A stretch of 60,654 bases of DNA from JANMDU01 sp043777675 (GCA_043777675.1 JAYWHR010000017.1:1-60654), one strand, 5' to 3'. Shown: positions 33,413 to 41,614, numbered from the stretch's first letter. Translations and numbers: made by a program. Notes: generated by a model from the sequence alone, not told the origin.

Positions 33413-34297
33413 TCAAAGTAATTTGAGCAAATCCAGCATCTGCGCATCATCCAAATCGCCCATACCCCGCTCAAGAGCCTGAGCAAACAGGCCAGCAGCC
33501 ATTTGGCCCAATGGATTGTTGCAGCCGGCATCGCGTGCAGCTTGCATCGCCAATTGGGTGTCTTTGGCCAGCAGCGTCATGTGTGCGCCGGGCGGGTTCA
33601 CGTGGCCTGCCAGAGCGCGGCGCATGCGATCTGAGCCGATCCAGCTTTGACCGCTGGATTGCTCGATCACATCGAGCGTGCGGTTGGCATCTAAGCCCAT
33701 TTTTTGCGCCATAGCAATCGCCTCTGCTGCGCCACTGAGGTTGATTGCAGCGAGGAGGTTGTTCACCAGCTTGGTACGCGCGCCATCGCCGATGCGCGTG
33801 CTCACATGAAAGAGGCGATTGGAGAGATCGCGTAGCAGGCTTTCATGCTGCTTAAACAGCGCATCTACGCAAGCCACCATCAGGCTCATGCTGCCATCTT
33901 GCGCCCTGAGTGGCCCGCCAGACATCGGTGCTTCAATCATGGCAACGCCGTGCGAGGCCAGCAGTTTGGCGAAACGCTCTACATCTTGCGGCGAGATGGT
34001 GGGGCAGAGCATCACGGTGTGCTGTTGGAGGGCAGTCGGCTCGGCTTTGAGCAACCCCTGGGCACCTAGCAGCACGTCTTGAATCTGTGCAGCATCCACG
34101 ACGCAGATGATTGTCACTCCTGATTTTGTAGCAGACTCTGTATATTTTGTGCCGGCTATTGCCCCTTTTTGCTCCAAAAAACTCTCTTTGTCAGCATCGA
34201 CGTCGTTCACGTACACGGCGTAGCCGCGAGCCAGCAGATTGAGCGCCATACCACCGCCCATGTTACCTACGCCGACAATACAGACGGTTTTTTCCAT
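33413..34297 (-). CDS. 3-Hydroxyisobutyrate-dehydrogenase-family oxidoreductase
   Basis: 294 residues. The N-terminal Rossmann motif is CIVGVGNMGGGMALNLLARGY, then a substrate loop MIEAPMSGGPLRAQDGSM and the catalytic Lys in ARTKLVNNLLAAINL. It oxidises beta-hydroxy acids with NAD(P); close relatives are tartronate semialdehyde and ltnD-type L-threonate dehydrogenases. Residues 47-61 (AIAGTKYTESATKSG), the loop after the second beta strand, are encoded by repeat R8 read antisense. It lies 18 bases downstream of rodA on the same strand. Confidence 0.9.
   Translation of the reverse strand: MEKTVCIVGVGNMGGGMALNLLARGYAVYVNDVDADKESFLEQKGAIAGTKYTESATKSGVTIICVVDAAQIQDVLLGAQGLLKAEPTALQQHTVMLCPTISPQDVERFAKLLASHGVAMIEAPMSGGPLRAQDGSMSLMVACVDALFKQHESLLRDLSNRLFHVSTRIGDGARTKLVNNLLAAINLSGAAEAIAMAQKMGLDANRTLDVIEQSSGQSWIGSDRMRRALAGHVNPPGAHMTLLAKDTQLAMQAARDAGCNNPLGQMAAGLFAQALERGMGDLDDAQMLDLLKLL
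34116..34158 (+). repeat. GCCGGC-terminal repeat, copy R8, inside the HIBADH-family gene
   Basis: ACTCCTGATTTTGTAGCAG, ending TTGTGCCGGCTA, antisense to the gene. The gene reads it as GCC-GGC-ACA, the same antisense frame as R13. Confidence 0.8.
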
Positions 34298-34315
34298 ATG
34301 CGAACCAGGCCTGTC

Positions 34316-35470
34316 TTAGGTTTGCATCAACCGTTTGGATTTGGCAATCGACATCAAAATGCCCAAGCCCAAGCCGAGTGTGACCATGGCTGTGCCGCCG
34401 TAGCTGATGAAGGGCAAAGGCACGCCCACCACAGGCAAGATGCCGCTGACCATGCCCATGTTGACGAATGAGTAGGTGAAGAAAATTGTCGTCACAGCGC
34501 CTGCCAGCAAGCGAGAAAACATCGTCGGTGCATCGAGTGCAATCATCAGGCCGCGCAAGATCAAGAAGAGGTAGCTGGCAATCAGCAACAGATTGCCAGC
34601 TAAGCCAAATTCCTCCGAGAAGGCGGCAAAGATAAAATCGGTGGTGCGTTCGGGGATGAACTCTAAATGCGTTTGTGTGCCCTGCATGAAGCCTTTGCCA
34701 AACATGCCGCCTGAGCCAATGGCGATCATGCCTTGGATAATGTGAAAGCCTTTGCCCAGTGGATCGCGTGTGGGGTCTAGCAGCGTGCAGACACGCTGGC
34801 GCTGGTATTCATGCAAGACTCTCCAATCCACACCGTCTTCGCACAGTGGATCGCCAAACACCGCGATCATCGTCAACCCGATGATGCCCAAAACCATGGG
34901 TGGTGCAATCAATTTCCATGGCAGACCCGCAAAGAAGATCACAGCCAGACCCGCAAACAACACGAGCAACGCGGTGCCCAAATCAGGCTGTTTCATGATC
35001 AGCCCCACAGGTATGGCTAGCAACACCCCCGCCACCACGAAATCAAGCGGACGAAGCTGCCCCTCGCGCTTTTGAAACCACCAAGCCAGCATCAGAGGTA
35101 GGCCGATTTTCAGAATCTCGCTGGGCTGAATCGTGATGCCGACATTGACCCAGCGTGTTGCACCTTTTTTGGTGATGCCAAACAGCGCCACAGCAATCAA
35201 AAGCGCTACGCCCGCCACATAAATTGGCACAGCAAAGCTCATGATGCGCTGTGGTGAGACTTGCGCCACAATGAAAAGAATCGTGCCAGCGATCAGCATG
35301 TTGCGCCCATGATCCACAAAGCGCGTGCCGTGATCGTAGCCTGAGGAATACATGATGAGCAAACCCGCCAATGCGAGCAGCAACACGGCCAGTGACAAGG
35401 GCCCGTCAAAGCCCTGAAACAGCGGCAAGATGCGCTGATACCAACGGGGCTGATCAAAGACGGCGCGCAT
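34316..35470 (-). CDS. rodA: Peptidoglycan polymerase RodA (SEDS family)
   Basis: 384 residues from MRAVFDQPRW. About ten membrane helices. SEDS hallmarks: GPLSLAVLLLALAGLLIMYSSG, ATRWVNVGITIQPSEILKIGLPLML, QPDLGTALLVLFAGLAVIFFAGLPWK, the conserved Asp in PDLG, HIIQGMIAIGSGGMFGKGFMQGTQTHLEFIPERTTDF and VPLPFISYGGTAMV. It polymerises lipid II glycan chains for rod elongation. The frame runs 80 codons further upstream through the PfkB gene end with no similarity, so the start at 35470 is used. mreBCD and mrdA are not in this window. Confidence 0.96.
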   Translation of the reverse strand: MRAVFDQPRWYQRILPLFQGFDGPLSLAVLLLALAGLLIMYSSGYDHGTRFVDHGRNMLIAGTILFIVAQVSPQRIMSFAVPIYVAGVALLIAVALFGITKKGATRWVNVGITIQPSEILKIGLPLMLAWWFQKREGQLRPLDFVVAGVLLAIPVGLIMKQPDLGTALLVLFAGLAVIFFAGLPWKLIAPPMVLGIIGLTMIAVFGDPLCEDGVDWRVLHEYQRQRVCTLLDPTRDPLGKGFHIIQGMIAIGSGGMFGKGFMQGTQTHLEFIPERTTDFIFAAFSEEFGLAGNLLLIASYLFLILRGLMIALDAPTMFSRLLAGAVTTIFFTYSFVNMGMVSGILPVVGVPLPFISYGGTAMVTLGLGLGILMSIAKSKRLMQT

Positions 35471-35487
35471 GGGGCGGTTGGATGAAA

Positions 35488-36399
35488 TTACAGACCCAAC
35501 GCAGAGTGATCCACGGCCCAATTTTGGCCGCCTTGAGAGGCGATTTTGATCGCGCCTATTTTGTTGCCCAACTCGCAGCATCGCTCTAGGCTCCAGCCGC
35601 GCTCTAGGCCAAAGAGCAGGGCAGCGCGGAAAGCATCGCCGCAGCCAGTGGGATCGACCACAGCAGTAGCTACTTTGCCGGGCACATGCACCTTGCTGCC
35701 CTCCGTCCACACTTCGCAGCCTTGATCAGCGAGTGTGACGACCAAGCCTTTGACTTTGTTAGAGACTTCTGCCAGCGACCAGCCGGTTTTCTCCGTCAGC
35801 ATCACGCCTTCGTAATCGTTGACTGTCACATAATCGGCCATTTCAATGAGCTCGCGGTGCTCAGCGCCGTTGAAAACGGGCAATTGCTGGCCGGGATCGA
35901 AAATGAAACCAATGCCGGCCGCTTTGAATTGGTGCGCATGATCCCACATCGCATCGCGGCCATCGGGCGAGATGATGCCGATATGGCTGCCCTTGGCTTT
36001 TTCGTCGGGAGCGATGACATTTTTGTGAGCGTTGGCCATCGCGCCGGGATGAAAGCCCGTGATTTGATTGTTACCTTTGTCCGTCATGATGGTACACAGC
36101 GCGGTATAGCTGCTGTTGTCAATCATGATTAAGCGCGTGTCGATGCCCATTTTTTTAAAGCGGTCTAAATAGTCGCTCGCATCTGGCCCAACAGCCGCCA
36201 TCGGCAGCGGATCACCCCCGAGTTGCTTCAAGGCATAAGCAATATTGCCTGCGCAGCCCCCATACTCTTTCCGCATGCCCGGTACATAAAACGAGACATT
36301 GAGCTTGTGGATTTGATCGGGCAGGATCTGGCTTGAGAAATCGCCCACAAAAGTGAGGATGGTGTCAATAGCGACGGAGCCGCAGATGATGGCTGACAT
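35488..36399 (-). CDS. PfkB-family carbohydrate/nucleoside kinase
   Basis: 303 residues. Ribokinase fold: IICGSVAIDTIL at the start, YGGCAGNIAYALKQLGGDP (substrate GG motif), and the C-terminal active-site line ATAVVDPTGCGDAFRAALLFG with the catalytic Asp. The wording is close to adenosine-kinase-like members of betaproteobacteria, but sugar kinases cannot be excluded. It sits between the zinc-ribbon gene (30 bases upstream) and rodA (17 bases downstream), all on one strand. Confidence 0.9.
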   Translation of the reverse strand: MSAIICGSVAIDTILTFVGDFSSQILPDQIHKLNVSFYVPGMRKEYGGCAGNIAYALKQLGGDPLPMAAVGPDASDYLDRFKKMGIDTRLIMIDNSSYTALCTIMTDKGNNQITGFHPGAMANAHKNVIAPDEKAKGSHIGIISPDGRDAMWDHAHQFKAAGIGFIFDPGQQLPVFNGAEHRELIEMADYVTVNDYEGVMLTEKTGWSLAEVSNKVKGLVVTLADQGCEVWTEGSKVHVPGKVATAVVDPTGCGDAFRAALLFGLERGWSLERCCELGNKIGAIKIASQGGQNWAVDHSALGL

Positions 36400-36429
36400 G
36401 TCTTGGTGTCTTCTTTAAAAAATAAGGAT

Positions 36430-37491
36430 TCAGGGATAAAAAGCCAGCACGCGGTAGCCTTGGATGCGGCGATTGGCCAGCTGTGTGGTGTCGATCTGCA
36501 AGGTGAGGCTACCTTGCATGTCTTGCGCTGGCGCGAGCGCAGAGAGGCTGGAGCCCAAATCTGCTGGCGATAACACACGGCGCAGAATCGGCTGATCTTG
36601 CGCATCCTGCAAGCTCAGTTCCACATGCGGCATTGCCACAGGTAAAGCACCATTATTTTTTAGCGTCAAGGCGAGTCGGTAGCTCTGCGTGATGGCTTCA
36701 AGCTGATCATTATTTTTGCTGATGCGATTAAAGCTTGATGCATCCACGGCAATCGTTTCAATGCGCTTTAAAGGCTCGACCCGACAGCCTACCTGCTGAC
36801 AAAGTTGTTCTAACCAAGGCTGAGTTTGCGGCCATTGAACGGCTATTCTGTCTTTCTCTTGCAAAGCAATTTGCAGCGCTAGGCCGGCCATGAGCGCAAG
36901 CGCCAGCAGAGCCAAGCCAAAGCGCATCCAAGGTTTGCGCCAACGTGCAGCGCGCTGCGCTTGCTGTACAAATTGCGGCGTAGCTTGCGCCTCAAGGCTC
37001 GTCGGCTCGGCATCAGCATCGTTTTGTAGCTCATCGCTATCGCGCAGCTTGCCTGGTCGGAATGATTGTGAATCTAAGAGCGATGGCGCTTGATGGGGCA
37101 GCTCATCAATGGAGCTGGCCTCAGGCGTTGCCAGTTGCGAAGGCTTGAGAAATGCGTCATTTTTTGTAGGCAGCGAGATCGATACATTAGCAGAGGCAAA
37201 AGCTGCTACGAGAGCATCTCGATCATTTGCATCGAACGCGCTATCTCGAAGTGAATCTTGTTCAGATGCATCAGTTGGCAAAGGCACTTGCGACTTGAAT
37301 GCTTCAGTAGGCTGAGCATCTTGAGTGTCTACGACTTGCGGCGGTGGTGGCGGCGCTTGTACTAAGTTAGCCTGCGCATCAAACACATTGGCGCACTGGC
37401 CACAGCGCACCCAACCCTCAGAAATTTTGAGTTGATCAGCCACCACCTTAAACAAGGTGCCGCAAGAGGTGCAGCGTGTGACGAGACTCAT
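36430..37491 (-). CDS. Zinc-ribbon (MJ0042) and DUF3426 membrane protein
   Basis: 353 residues. An N-terminal zinc ribbon (Cys7, Cys10, Cys30, Cys33: TRCTSCGTLF and VRCGQCANVF), a long Ala/Ser/Gln/Glu-rich linker, one membrane helix at ~190-212 (LALLALALMAGLALQIAL), then the DUF3426 domain (QVGCRVEPLKRIETIAVDASSFNRI, LKNNGALPVAMPHVELSLQDAQ). Common in betaproteobacteria, usually near prmA; its role is unknown. It is first in line before the PfkB and rodA genes. Confidence 0.92.
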   Translation of the reverse strand: MSLVTRCTSCGTLFKVVADQLKISEGWVRCGQCANVFDAQANLVQAPPPPPQVVDTQDAQPTEAFKSQVPLPTDASEQDSLRDSAFDANDRDALVAAFASANVSISLPTKNDAFLKPSQLATPEASSIDELPHQAPSLLDSQSFRPGKLRDSDELQNDADAEPTSLEAQATPQFVQQAQRAARWRKPWMRFGLALLALALMAGLALQIALQEKDRIAVQWPQTQPWLEQLCQQVGCRVEPLKRIETIAVDASSFNRISKNNDQLEAITQSYRLALTLKNNGALPVAMPHVELSLQDAQDQPILRRVLSPADLGSSLSALAPAQDMQGSLTLQIDTTQLANRRIQGYRVLAFYP

Positions 37492-37532
37492 ACCTATGAT
37501 TGTAGTTGCGCCTTATGCCGCCAAGCGCTAAT

Positions 37533-37555
37533 AAAAAAACCGCCCGAAGGCGGTT
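37533..37555 (-). terminator. Rho-independent terminator of the cytochrome c5 gene
   Basis: AACCGCC-TTCG-GGCGGTT on the minus strand, then U-run (37537-37533). A UUCG tetraloop hairpin, 34 bases after the stop. Confidence 0.88.
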
Positions 37556-37589
37556 AATGACGGGCCAGACGCCGTTGACATATTGCCTT

Positions 37590-38159
37590 TTATTTGGCTG
37601 CCGAGGCTGCAGGCGCGGCGGCAGCTGCCGTAGCATCTGCAGATTTCGCACGCTCTGGGACAGGGAAGTTGCCACCGGCGGCACTAGTCATGTAGACCAC
37701 TGCGCGACCAATCTCGGCATCCTCATAATCGCCACCACCTTGCGCACCCATGGCGCCTTTACCTTTAAGAGCAGAGGTGAGCAAGGCTTCGTAGCCTGTT
37801 GCGATGCGAGCAGCCCAAGCACCTGTATCACCAAATTTTGGGGCGGCAGCCACAGCGCCGCCGTGGCAAGCGGCACATTGCGCCTTGTAGACGGCTTCGC
37901 CAAGCGCCAGAGGGCGATTGGCATCACGAATTTCTACAGTGCCCACTTTAGCAATACGCTGCTCAATACCTTTAACCAACTCAGCTTGCGTCAGGCCGCT
38001 AAGCTCACCGCTGCTGCTGCCAGGCTTGGCGAAAGAGAGCACGAAATACACCAAGCCAATGATGATAAAAACAGGGGCAACGAAGGAGAAAAAAACCGTC
38101 ATCATCAATTGCATCGGCGTTTTGATGGGGCCTTCGTGGTGATCGTGATCTGCGCTCAT
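37590..38159 (-). CDS. Membrane-anchored cytochrome c5-like protein
   Basis: 189 residues. An uncleaved N-terminal membrane anchor (~18-42, MQLMMTVFFSFVAPVFIIIG), then one class-I cytochrome c domain with heme motif CAACH (Cys95, Cys98, His99), the sixth ligand Met probably in KGKGAMGAQGG, and a low-complexity Ala tail (SADATAAAAAPAASAAK). It is a periplasmic electron carrier, likely feeding a terminal oxidase. A well-placed TATAAT promoter lies ~40 bases upstream; it ends at a UUCG terminator, so it is a single-gene unit. Confidence 0.92.
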   Translation of the reverse strand: MSADHDHHEGPIKTPMQLMMTVFFSFVAPVFIIIGLVYFVLSFAKPGSSSGELSGLTQAELVKGIEQRIAKVGTVEIRDANRPLALGEAVYKAQCAACHGGAVAAAPKFGDTGAWAARIATGYEALLTSALKGKGAMGAQGGGDYEDAEIGRAVVYMTSAAGGNFPVPERAKSADATAAAAAPAASAAK

Positions 38160-38197
38160 GGGAATTTTGAGGTTGGGTGAGTGGTAAATAACATGCG

Positions 38198-38226
38198 ATT
38201 ATAGCGGGACGCAGGCCATGCCAAGG
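38198..38226 (-). promoter_or_regulatory. Sigma-70-type promoter of the cytochrome c5 gene
   Basis: On the minus strand, TATAAT (38198-38203) preceded by TTGGCA (spacer 15) or CCTTGG (spacer 17). The start codon follows 39 bases downstream. Confidence 0.6.
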
Positions 38227-38268
38227 GGTAAACCCTGCGCAAGCGGCTGTAGTTGTCGATGCTTGTAC

Positions 38269-38838
38269 TCAGGGGCGCTTAGGCTTTAAAACGCTCTTTA
38301 ACTCACCCAAAGCGGCAAACGCTTTGGGCTTTGCATCCAATGCCGCTTCGTAATCTGCACTGCTCACTTGCAGATTCACAGGTACGGGGCACACATCATG
38401 CGCGGGCGCAAAAGGCAGGGTCATGATCAGCTCGTCTTCGATCAGCTCCAGCACATTGAACTGCTTGGAAGCTACGAGCAAATCTTCGTCCGATTGGTCG
38501 TCTTGTGCATTCGCTTCGGCTTCATCGCGCACGAAGCGATAGCTGCTGCTCAGGCTCGCGCGCTCGTCCATGCGCGTCAAACAGCGCTGGCATTGCAAAG
38601 GGATGTTGCCTTGAACGCTCAGATGCAGCCAACTGCTGGCCACGCCACCAGCGACAGCCAAGCTTTCGCCGCGTGCTGTCCATTGCACAGTTTTCAAAGC
38701 AAAATCGGCATCTAGCCGGTATAAATCCTGCGCAAGCCGCTCTAGTTTTGATAGCATGATATCGCCGGAGAGCTGCGCGGCATTTTGCGCAAAAGCGCGT
38801 ACATCGAGTTGTTCGGGTCTAAAAGTGGCTTGTGTCAT
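38269..38838 (-). CDS. YceD/DUF177 family protein
   Basis: 189 residues. The conserved core is LQCQRCLTRMDERASLSSSYRFV and FNVLELIEDELIMTLPFAPAHDVCPVP, the DUF177 line. YceD is linked to 23S rRNA handling and is normally followed by rpmF, plsX and fabH. Here the next gene on the strand is cytochrome c5, so rpmF is not adjacent. Residues ~28-42 (MLSKLERLAQDLYRL) are encoded by repeat R9. It is divergent from maf with 41 bases between starts. Confidence 0.92.
   Translation of the reverse strand: MTQATFRPEQLDVRAFAQNAAQLSGDIMLSKLERLAQDLYRLDADFALKTVQWTARGESLAVAGGVASSWLHLSVQGNIPLQCQRCLTRMDERASLSSSYRFVRDEAEANAQDDQSDEDLLVASKQFNVLELIEDELIMTLPFAPAHDVCPVPVNLQVSSADYEAALDAKPKAFAALGELKSVLKPKRP
38713..38757 (-). 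repeat. GCCGGC-type repeat, copy R9, inside yceD
   Basis: Sense to the gene: TGCTATCAAAACTAGAGCGG, ending TTATACCGGCTA (GCCGGC altered to ACCGGC). Read from the CTA-TCA-AAA frame, one base off from R4/R7. Confidence 0.7.
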
Positions 38839-38879
38839 AGCTGGGCTCGTATGAGTTCAGAGTGTAAGAGAATCGGGGG

Positions 38880-39470
38880 ATGACTTCCTCGCCCCGCGTA
38901 CTCGTTTTAGGTTCTACTTCGCGTTATAGACGCGAGCTGCTCTCACGGCTGAATGTGCCGTTTGACGTGGCCGCGCCCGATGTGGATGAAACGCCTTTGC
39001 CCGGCGAGCAGCCCGCCATACTCGCGCGGCGCTTGGCGTTGGCCAAAGCGCAAGCCGTGGCTGCTAAGTTTCCTCATGCGGTGGTGATCGGCTCCGATCA
39101 AGTGGCCGATTTGCATGGTCAACCGATGGGAAAGCCCGGCACGCATGAGCGCGCGGTTGCTCAGTTGCGCATGATGCGTGGGCAAACGGTCATTTTCCAA
39201 ACCGCCCTAGCGGTGGTGTGCTTGGAAACCGGCTTTGTGCAGCAAGACATTGCCGCTGTGCGCGTGGTGTTTCGGGATTTAAGCGATGATGATATAGAAA
39301 ATTATTTGCGCATCGAGCAGCCGTATGACTGTGCAGGCAGTGCCAAAAGCGAAGGCTTGGGCATTGCATTGCTAGAGCGCATCGACAACGATGATCCGAC
39401 TGCCTTGATCGGCCTTCCATTGATCCGCACTGCTAGGATGATTCGCGCTGCTGGGGTTAAGCTGCTTTAA
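38880..39470 (+). CDS. maf: Maf-family nucleotide pyrophosphatase
   Basis: 196 residues. LVLGSTSRYRRELLSRLNVPFDVAAPDVDE is the N-terminal substrate loop; VVIGSDQVADLHGQPMGKP carries the conserved Asp; IENYLRIEQPYDCAGSAKSEGLG matches the YceF (m7GTP) subgroup rather than YhdE (dTTP/UTP). House-cleaning of modified nucleotides. It is followed by the methyltransferase gene at 39669, with fold-back element FB1 between. Confidence 0.93.
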   Translation: MTSSPRVLVLGSTSRYRRELLSRLNVPFDVAAPDVDETPLPGEQPAILARRLALAKAQAVAAKFPHAVVIGSDQVADLHGQPMGKPGTHERAVAQLRMMRGQTVIFQTALAVVCLETGFVQQDIAAVRVVFRDLSDDDIENYLRIEQPYDCAGSAKSEGLGIALLERIDNDDPTALIGLPLIRTARMIRAAGVKLL

Positions 39471-39500
39471 TTGAGGGTAACGCTGACTAAGGAAATGCCG

Positions 39501-39642
39501 AACAGCCGGACGCAGAAGACGCAAAGGTTACGCAAAAAACGCAAAAAAGAAAATACAAAACACAGTTTTTAGAGTTGATTGTTTTTTGCCTTTTTTTGTT
39601 ATTTTTTCTGCGTAACCTTTGCGGCTTCTGCGTCTGGCTGTT
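39501..39642. repeat. Fold-back repeat FB1 (GACGCAAAGGTTACGCA arms)
   Basis: Arms 39501-39534 and 39609-39642 are inverted repeats over 34 positions with two mismatches, one G-T. The space between is A-rich on the left and T-rich on the right. It lies between maf and the methyltransferase gene; the open frame running through its right arm into the latter has no homology, so translation starts after it. Confidence 0.85.
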
Positions 39643-39668
39643 TTCTCCCTCTTCCAATTGAAAAATTA

Positions 39669-40433
39669 ATGAATCTCGTTCTTGTACCCGCCCCATTAGA
39701 TTTTGGTTGTGACAAGCAGGCGCCGATTACCGACGTGTTGCCCCAAGCCACCTTGCTGGCCGCCTCCCAAATCACGCATTGGATCGCTGAAAACGCCAAG
39801 AGCTGCCGCGCTGTGATCAAACGGGTGGGCGAGGTGGTGCCACTGGTTGCGCCACTGCAGCAGCACATCATCACCGAACTGCCGCGCGAAGTGCATAAGA
39901 AGGGCGATCATGGCGGCGCATTTGATGCCAAGCCATTGCTGCAAGCGGCGCTGCAAAGAGCGCGGGAGGCTGGTGCGCAAGACATTGGCCTGATCAGTGA
40001 GGCCGGCATGCCTGCTGTGGCCGATCCGGGCAGTTCGGTGGTGCGTGCGGCGCACGCGTTGGGTATTGCCGTGCAGCCACTCGTTGGCCCCAGCTCTTTG
40101 CTTCTCGCCCTAGCGGCCAGTGGCCAAAACGGACAGAACTTTGCTTTCGTGGGCTACCTACCGATTGACTCAGCAGGGCGCGTGCAGCGCATCCGTGCGC
40201 TCGAGGCCATCGCTAAAAAAACCGGTCAAACGCAGCTCTTCATCGAAGTGCCGCACCGCAACGCCGCGCTGTGGCAAGCGCTTTTGGCCAGCTTGCAGCC
40301 CAATACCTATCTGTCGTTTGCCAGCGGCCTCAGCCTGCCCCAAGCCCAAATCCGCAGTGCAACGGTGGCCGACTGGAAACACAAATCCGCGCCGGATGCC
40401 TCTATGCCATGCGTCATGGCGATAGGCACATAA
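39669..40433 (+). CDS. Tetrapyrrole-methylase-fold SAM-dependent methyltransferase
   Basis: 254 residues from MNLVLVPAPLDFG. RsmI-related second copy: IGLISEAGMPAVADPGSSVVRAAHALGIAVQPLVGPSSLLLALAASG and FAFVGYLPIDSAGRVQRIRALE, LFIEVPHRN. Paralogue of rsmI at 15619; target unknown. In many betaproteobacteria it sits beside maf and yceD as here. The gene is bracketed on both sides by fold-back repeats (FB1 ends 26 bases before it, FB2 begins 26 bases after it). Confidence 0.9.
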   Translation: MNLVLVPAPLDFGCDKQAPITDVLPQATLLAASQITHWIAENAKSCRAVIKRVGEVVPLVAPLQQHIITELPREVHKKGDHGGAFDAKPLLQAALQRAREAGAQDIGLISEAGMPAVADPGSSVVRAAHALGIAVQPLVGPSSLLLALAASGQNGQNFAFVGYLPIDSAGRVQRIRALEAIAKKTGQTQLFIEVPHRNAALWQALLASLQPNTYLSFASGLSLPQAQIRSATVADWKHKSAPDASMPCVMAIGT

Positions 40434-40459
40434 CAAATACCAACACAAAACACCAAACA

Positions 40460-40608
40460 CCGGACGCAGAAGACGCAAAGGTTACGCAAAAGAAATACCA
40501 AAAAGAAAAAGAAGCAGCAGGTGCGCCAAGTCCCTAAAATTATTCATACATTTTTTTGTATTTTCTTTTCTGCGTTTTCTGCGTAACCTTTGCATCTTCT
40601 GCGTCCGG
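40460..40608. repeat. Fold-back repeat FB2
   Basis: Arms 40460-40488 and 40580-40608, 29 positions with a single C/A mismatch; the arm sequence is the same as FB1 and FB3. The interior is A-rich then T-rich with a second CTGCGTTTTCTGCG stretch. Confidence 0.85.
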
Positions 40609-40645
40609 AAATCGGTATTTCTCCATCCTCACTAAGAGTTAACAC

Positions 40646-41614
40646 ATGAAAATCATCATCCTCGGCGGCACGGGCTTTATTGGTCGCCACATTTGCGAAA
40701 AACTGATCCGCGCTGGGCATCAAGTCACAGTGCCTACTCGCAAAATAGAAAATGCTCGCGAGATTCAAACGCTCCCTGGCTTGCAGCCTCTGCGCTGCAA
40801 TGTGCACGACGCTGCGCAGCTCGCGCAAGCTGTGGCGGGCCATGACGTGCTCATCAATCTGGTGGCGATTTTGCATGGCAGCGAGGCAGAGTTTGAGCGC
40901 GTGCATGTGGCATTGCCGCAGAGCATTGTGGCAGCTTGCAAAGCGGGTGGTGTGAAGCGGATTGTGCACATCAGCAGCTTAGGTGCTGCGCTGGATGCGC
41001 CCTCGCAGTATCAGCGCAGCAAGGGGCGCGGCGAGCAGGTGTTCACACAAAGTGGCTTAGATGTGTGTATCTTGCGACCAAGCGTGGTGTTCGGTGCGAG
41101 TGATAAATTGCTCAATGTGTTTGCGCAATTGCAGCAAACTTTCCCATTTGTGCCGCTGGCGGGCAGCCAGGCGCAGTTTCAGCCGGTATGGGTGGAGGAT
41201 GTGGCGCAGGCTGCTGTGCATCTGGCTTTGCATCAAAACTATAAAATCAATAGCATCTCACGCAGTAAATACGCCGGGCAAGTGCCTAAAACCTTTGAGA
41301 TCGCTGGTGGAAAAGTGCTCTCTTTGCGCAATCTGTTTGAATTGGCTGGGCGCTGCGTTGGCGCATCGCGCCCGATTATTCATTTACCCGAAGGCTTGGC
41401 GCGCCTGCAAGCTTGGGTGATGGAGAAGATGCCCGGCCCCACGCTGATGAGCCGCGATAATTTGGATTCGATGAAATCGCCCAATATCGCCACTGGCACT
41501 TTGCCTGGCCTGAGCGACCTTGGCATTGAGGCAGCCAGCATTGAAGCCATTGCGCCGACGTATTTGGCTCCAAAGAACAAGATGGATCAATACCGCAAGG
41601 GCATGTCTAGGTAA
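40646..41614 (+). CDS. NDUFA9-like NAD-dependent epimerase-fold protein
   Basis: 322 residues. KIIILGGTGFIGRHICEKLIRAGH (Rossmann motif), DVLINLVAILHG, RIVHISSLGAALDAPSQYQRSKGRGE (atypical SDR with the S..Y..K pattern partly kept), ILRPSVVFG and FPFVPLAG. These resemble the NDUFA9 accessory subunit of respiratory complex I and are frequent in betaproteobacteria; the role is unproven. Residues ~198-212 (HQNYKINSISRSKYAGQ) are encoded by repeat R10. GTTAAC lies just before the start and the ribosome site is weak. Confidence 0.88.
   Translation: MKIIILGGTGFIGRHICEKLIRAGHQVTVPTRKIENAREIQTLPGLQPLRCNVHDAAQLAQAVAGHDVLINLVAILHGSEAEFERVHVALPQSIVAACKAGGVKRIVHISSLGAALDAPSQYQRSKGRGEQVFTQSGLDVCILRPSVVFGASDKLLNVFAQLQQTFPFVPLAGSQAQFQPVWVEDVAQAAVHLALHQNYKINSISRSKYAGQVPKTFEIAGGKVLSLRNLFELAGRCVGASRPIIHLPEGLARLQAWVMEKMPGPTLMSRDNLDSMKSPNIATGTLPGLSDLGIEAASIEAIAPTYLAPKNKMDQYRKGMSR
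41238..41280 (+). repeat. GCCGGC-type repeat, copy R10, inside the NDUFA9-like gene
   Basis: ACTATAAAATCAATAGCA, ending ATACGCCGGGCA. Sense to the gene but in the third sense frame (AAC-TAT-AAA), different from R4/R7 and from R9. Confidence 0.75.

Noticed and set aside
35471..35710. N-terminal extension of rodA by 80 residues
   Set aside because: Overlaps the end of the PfkB gene and lacks RodA similarity.
37506..38180. 224-codon open frame antisense to the cytochrome c5 gene
   Set aside because: The cytochrome on the other strand has a signal anchor, CAACH motif, promoter and terminator; the antisense frame has none.
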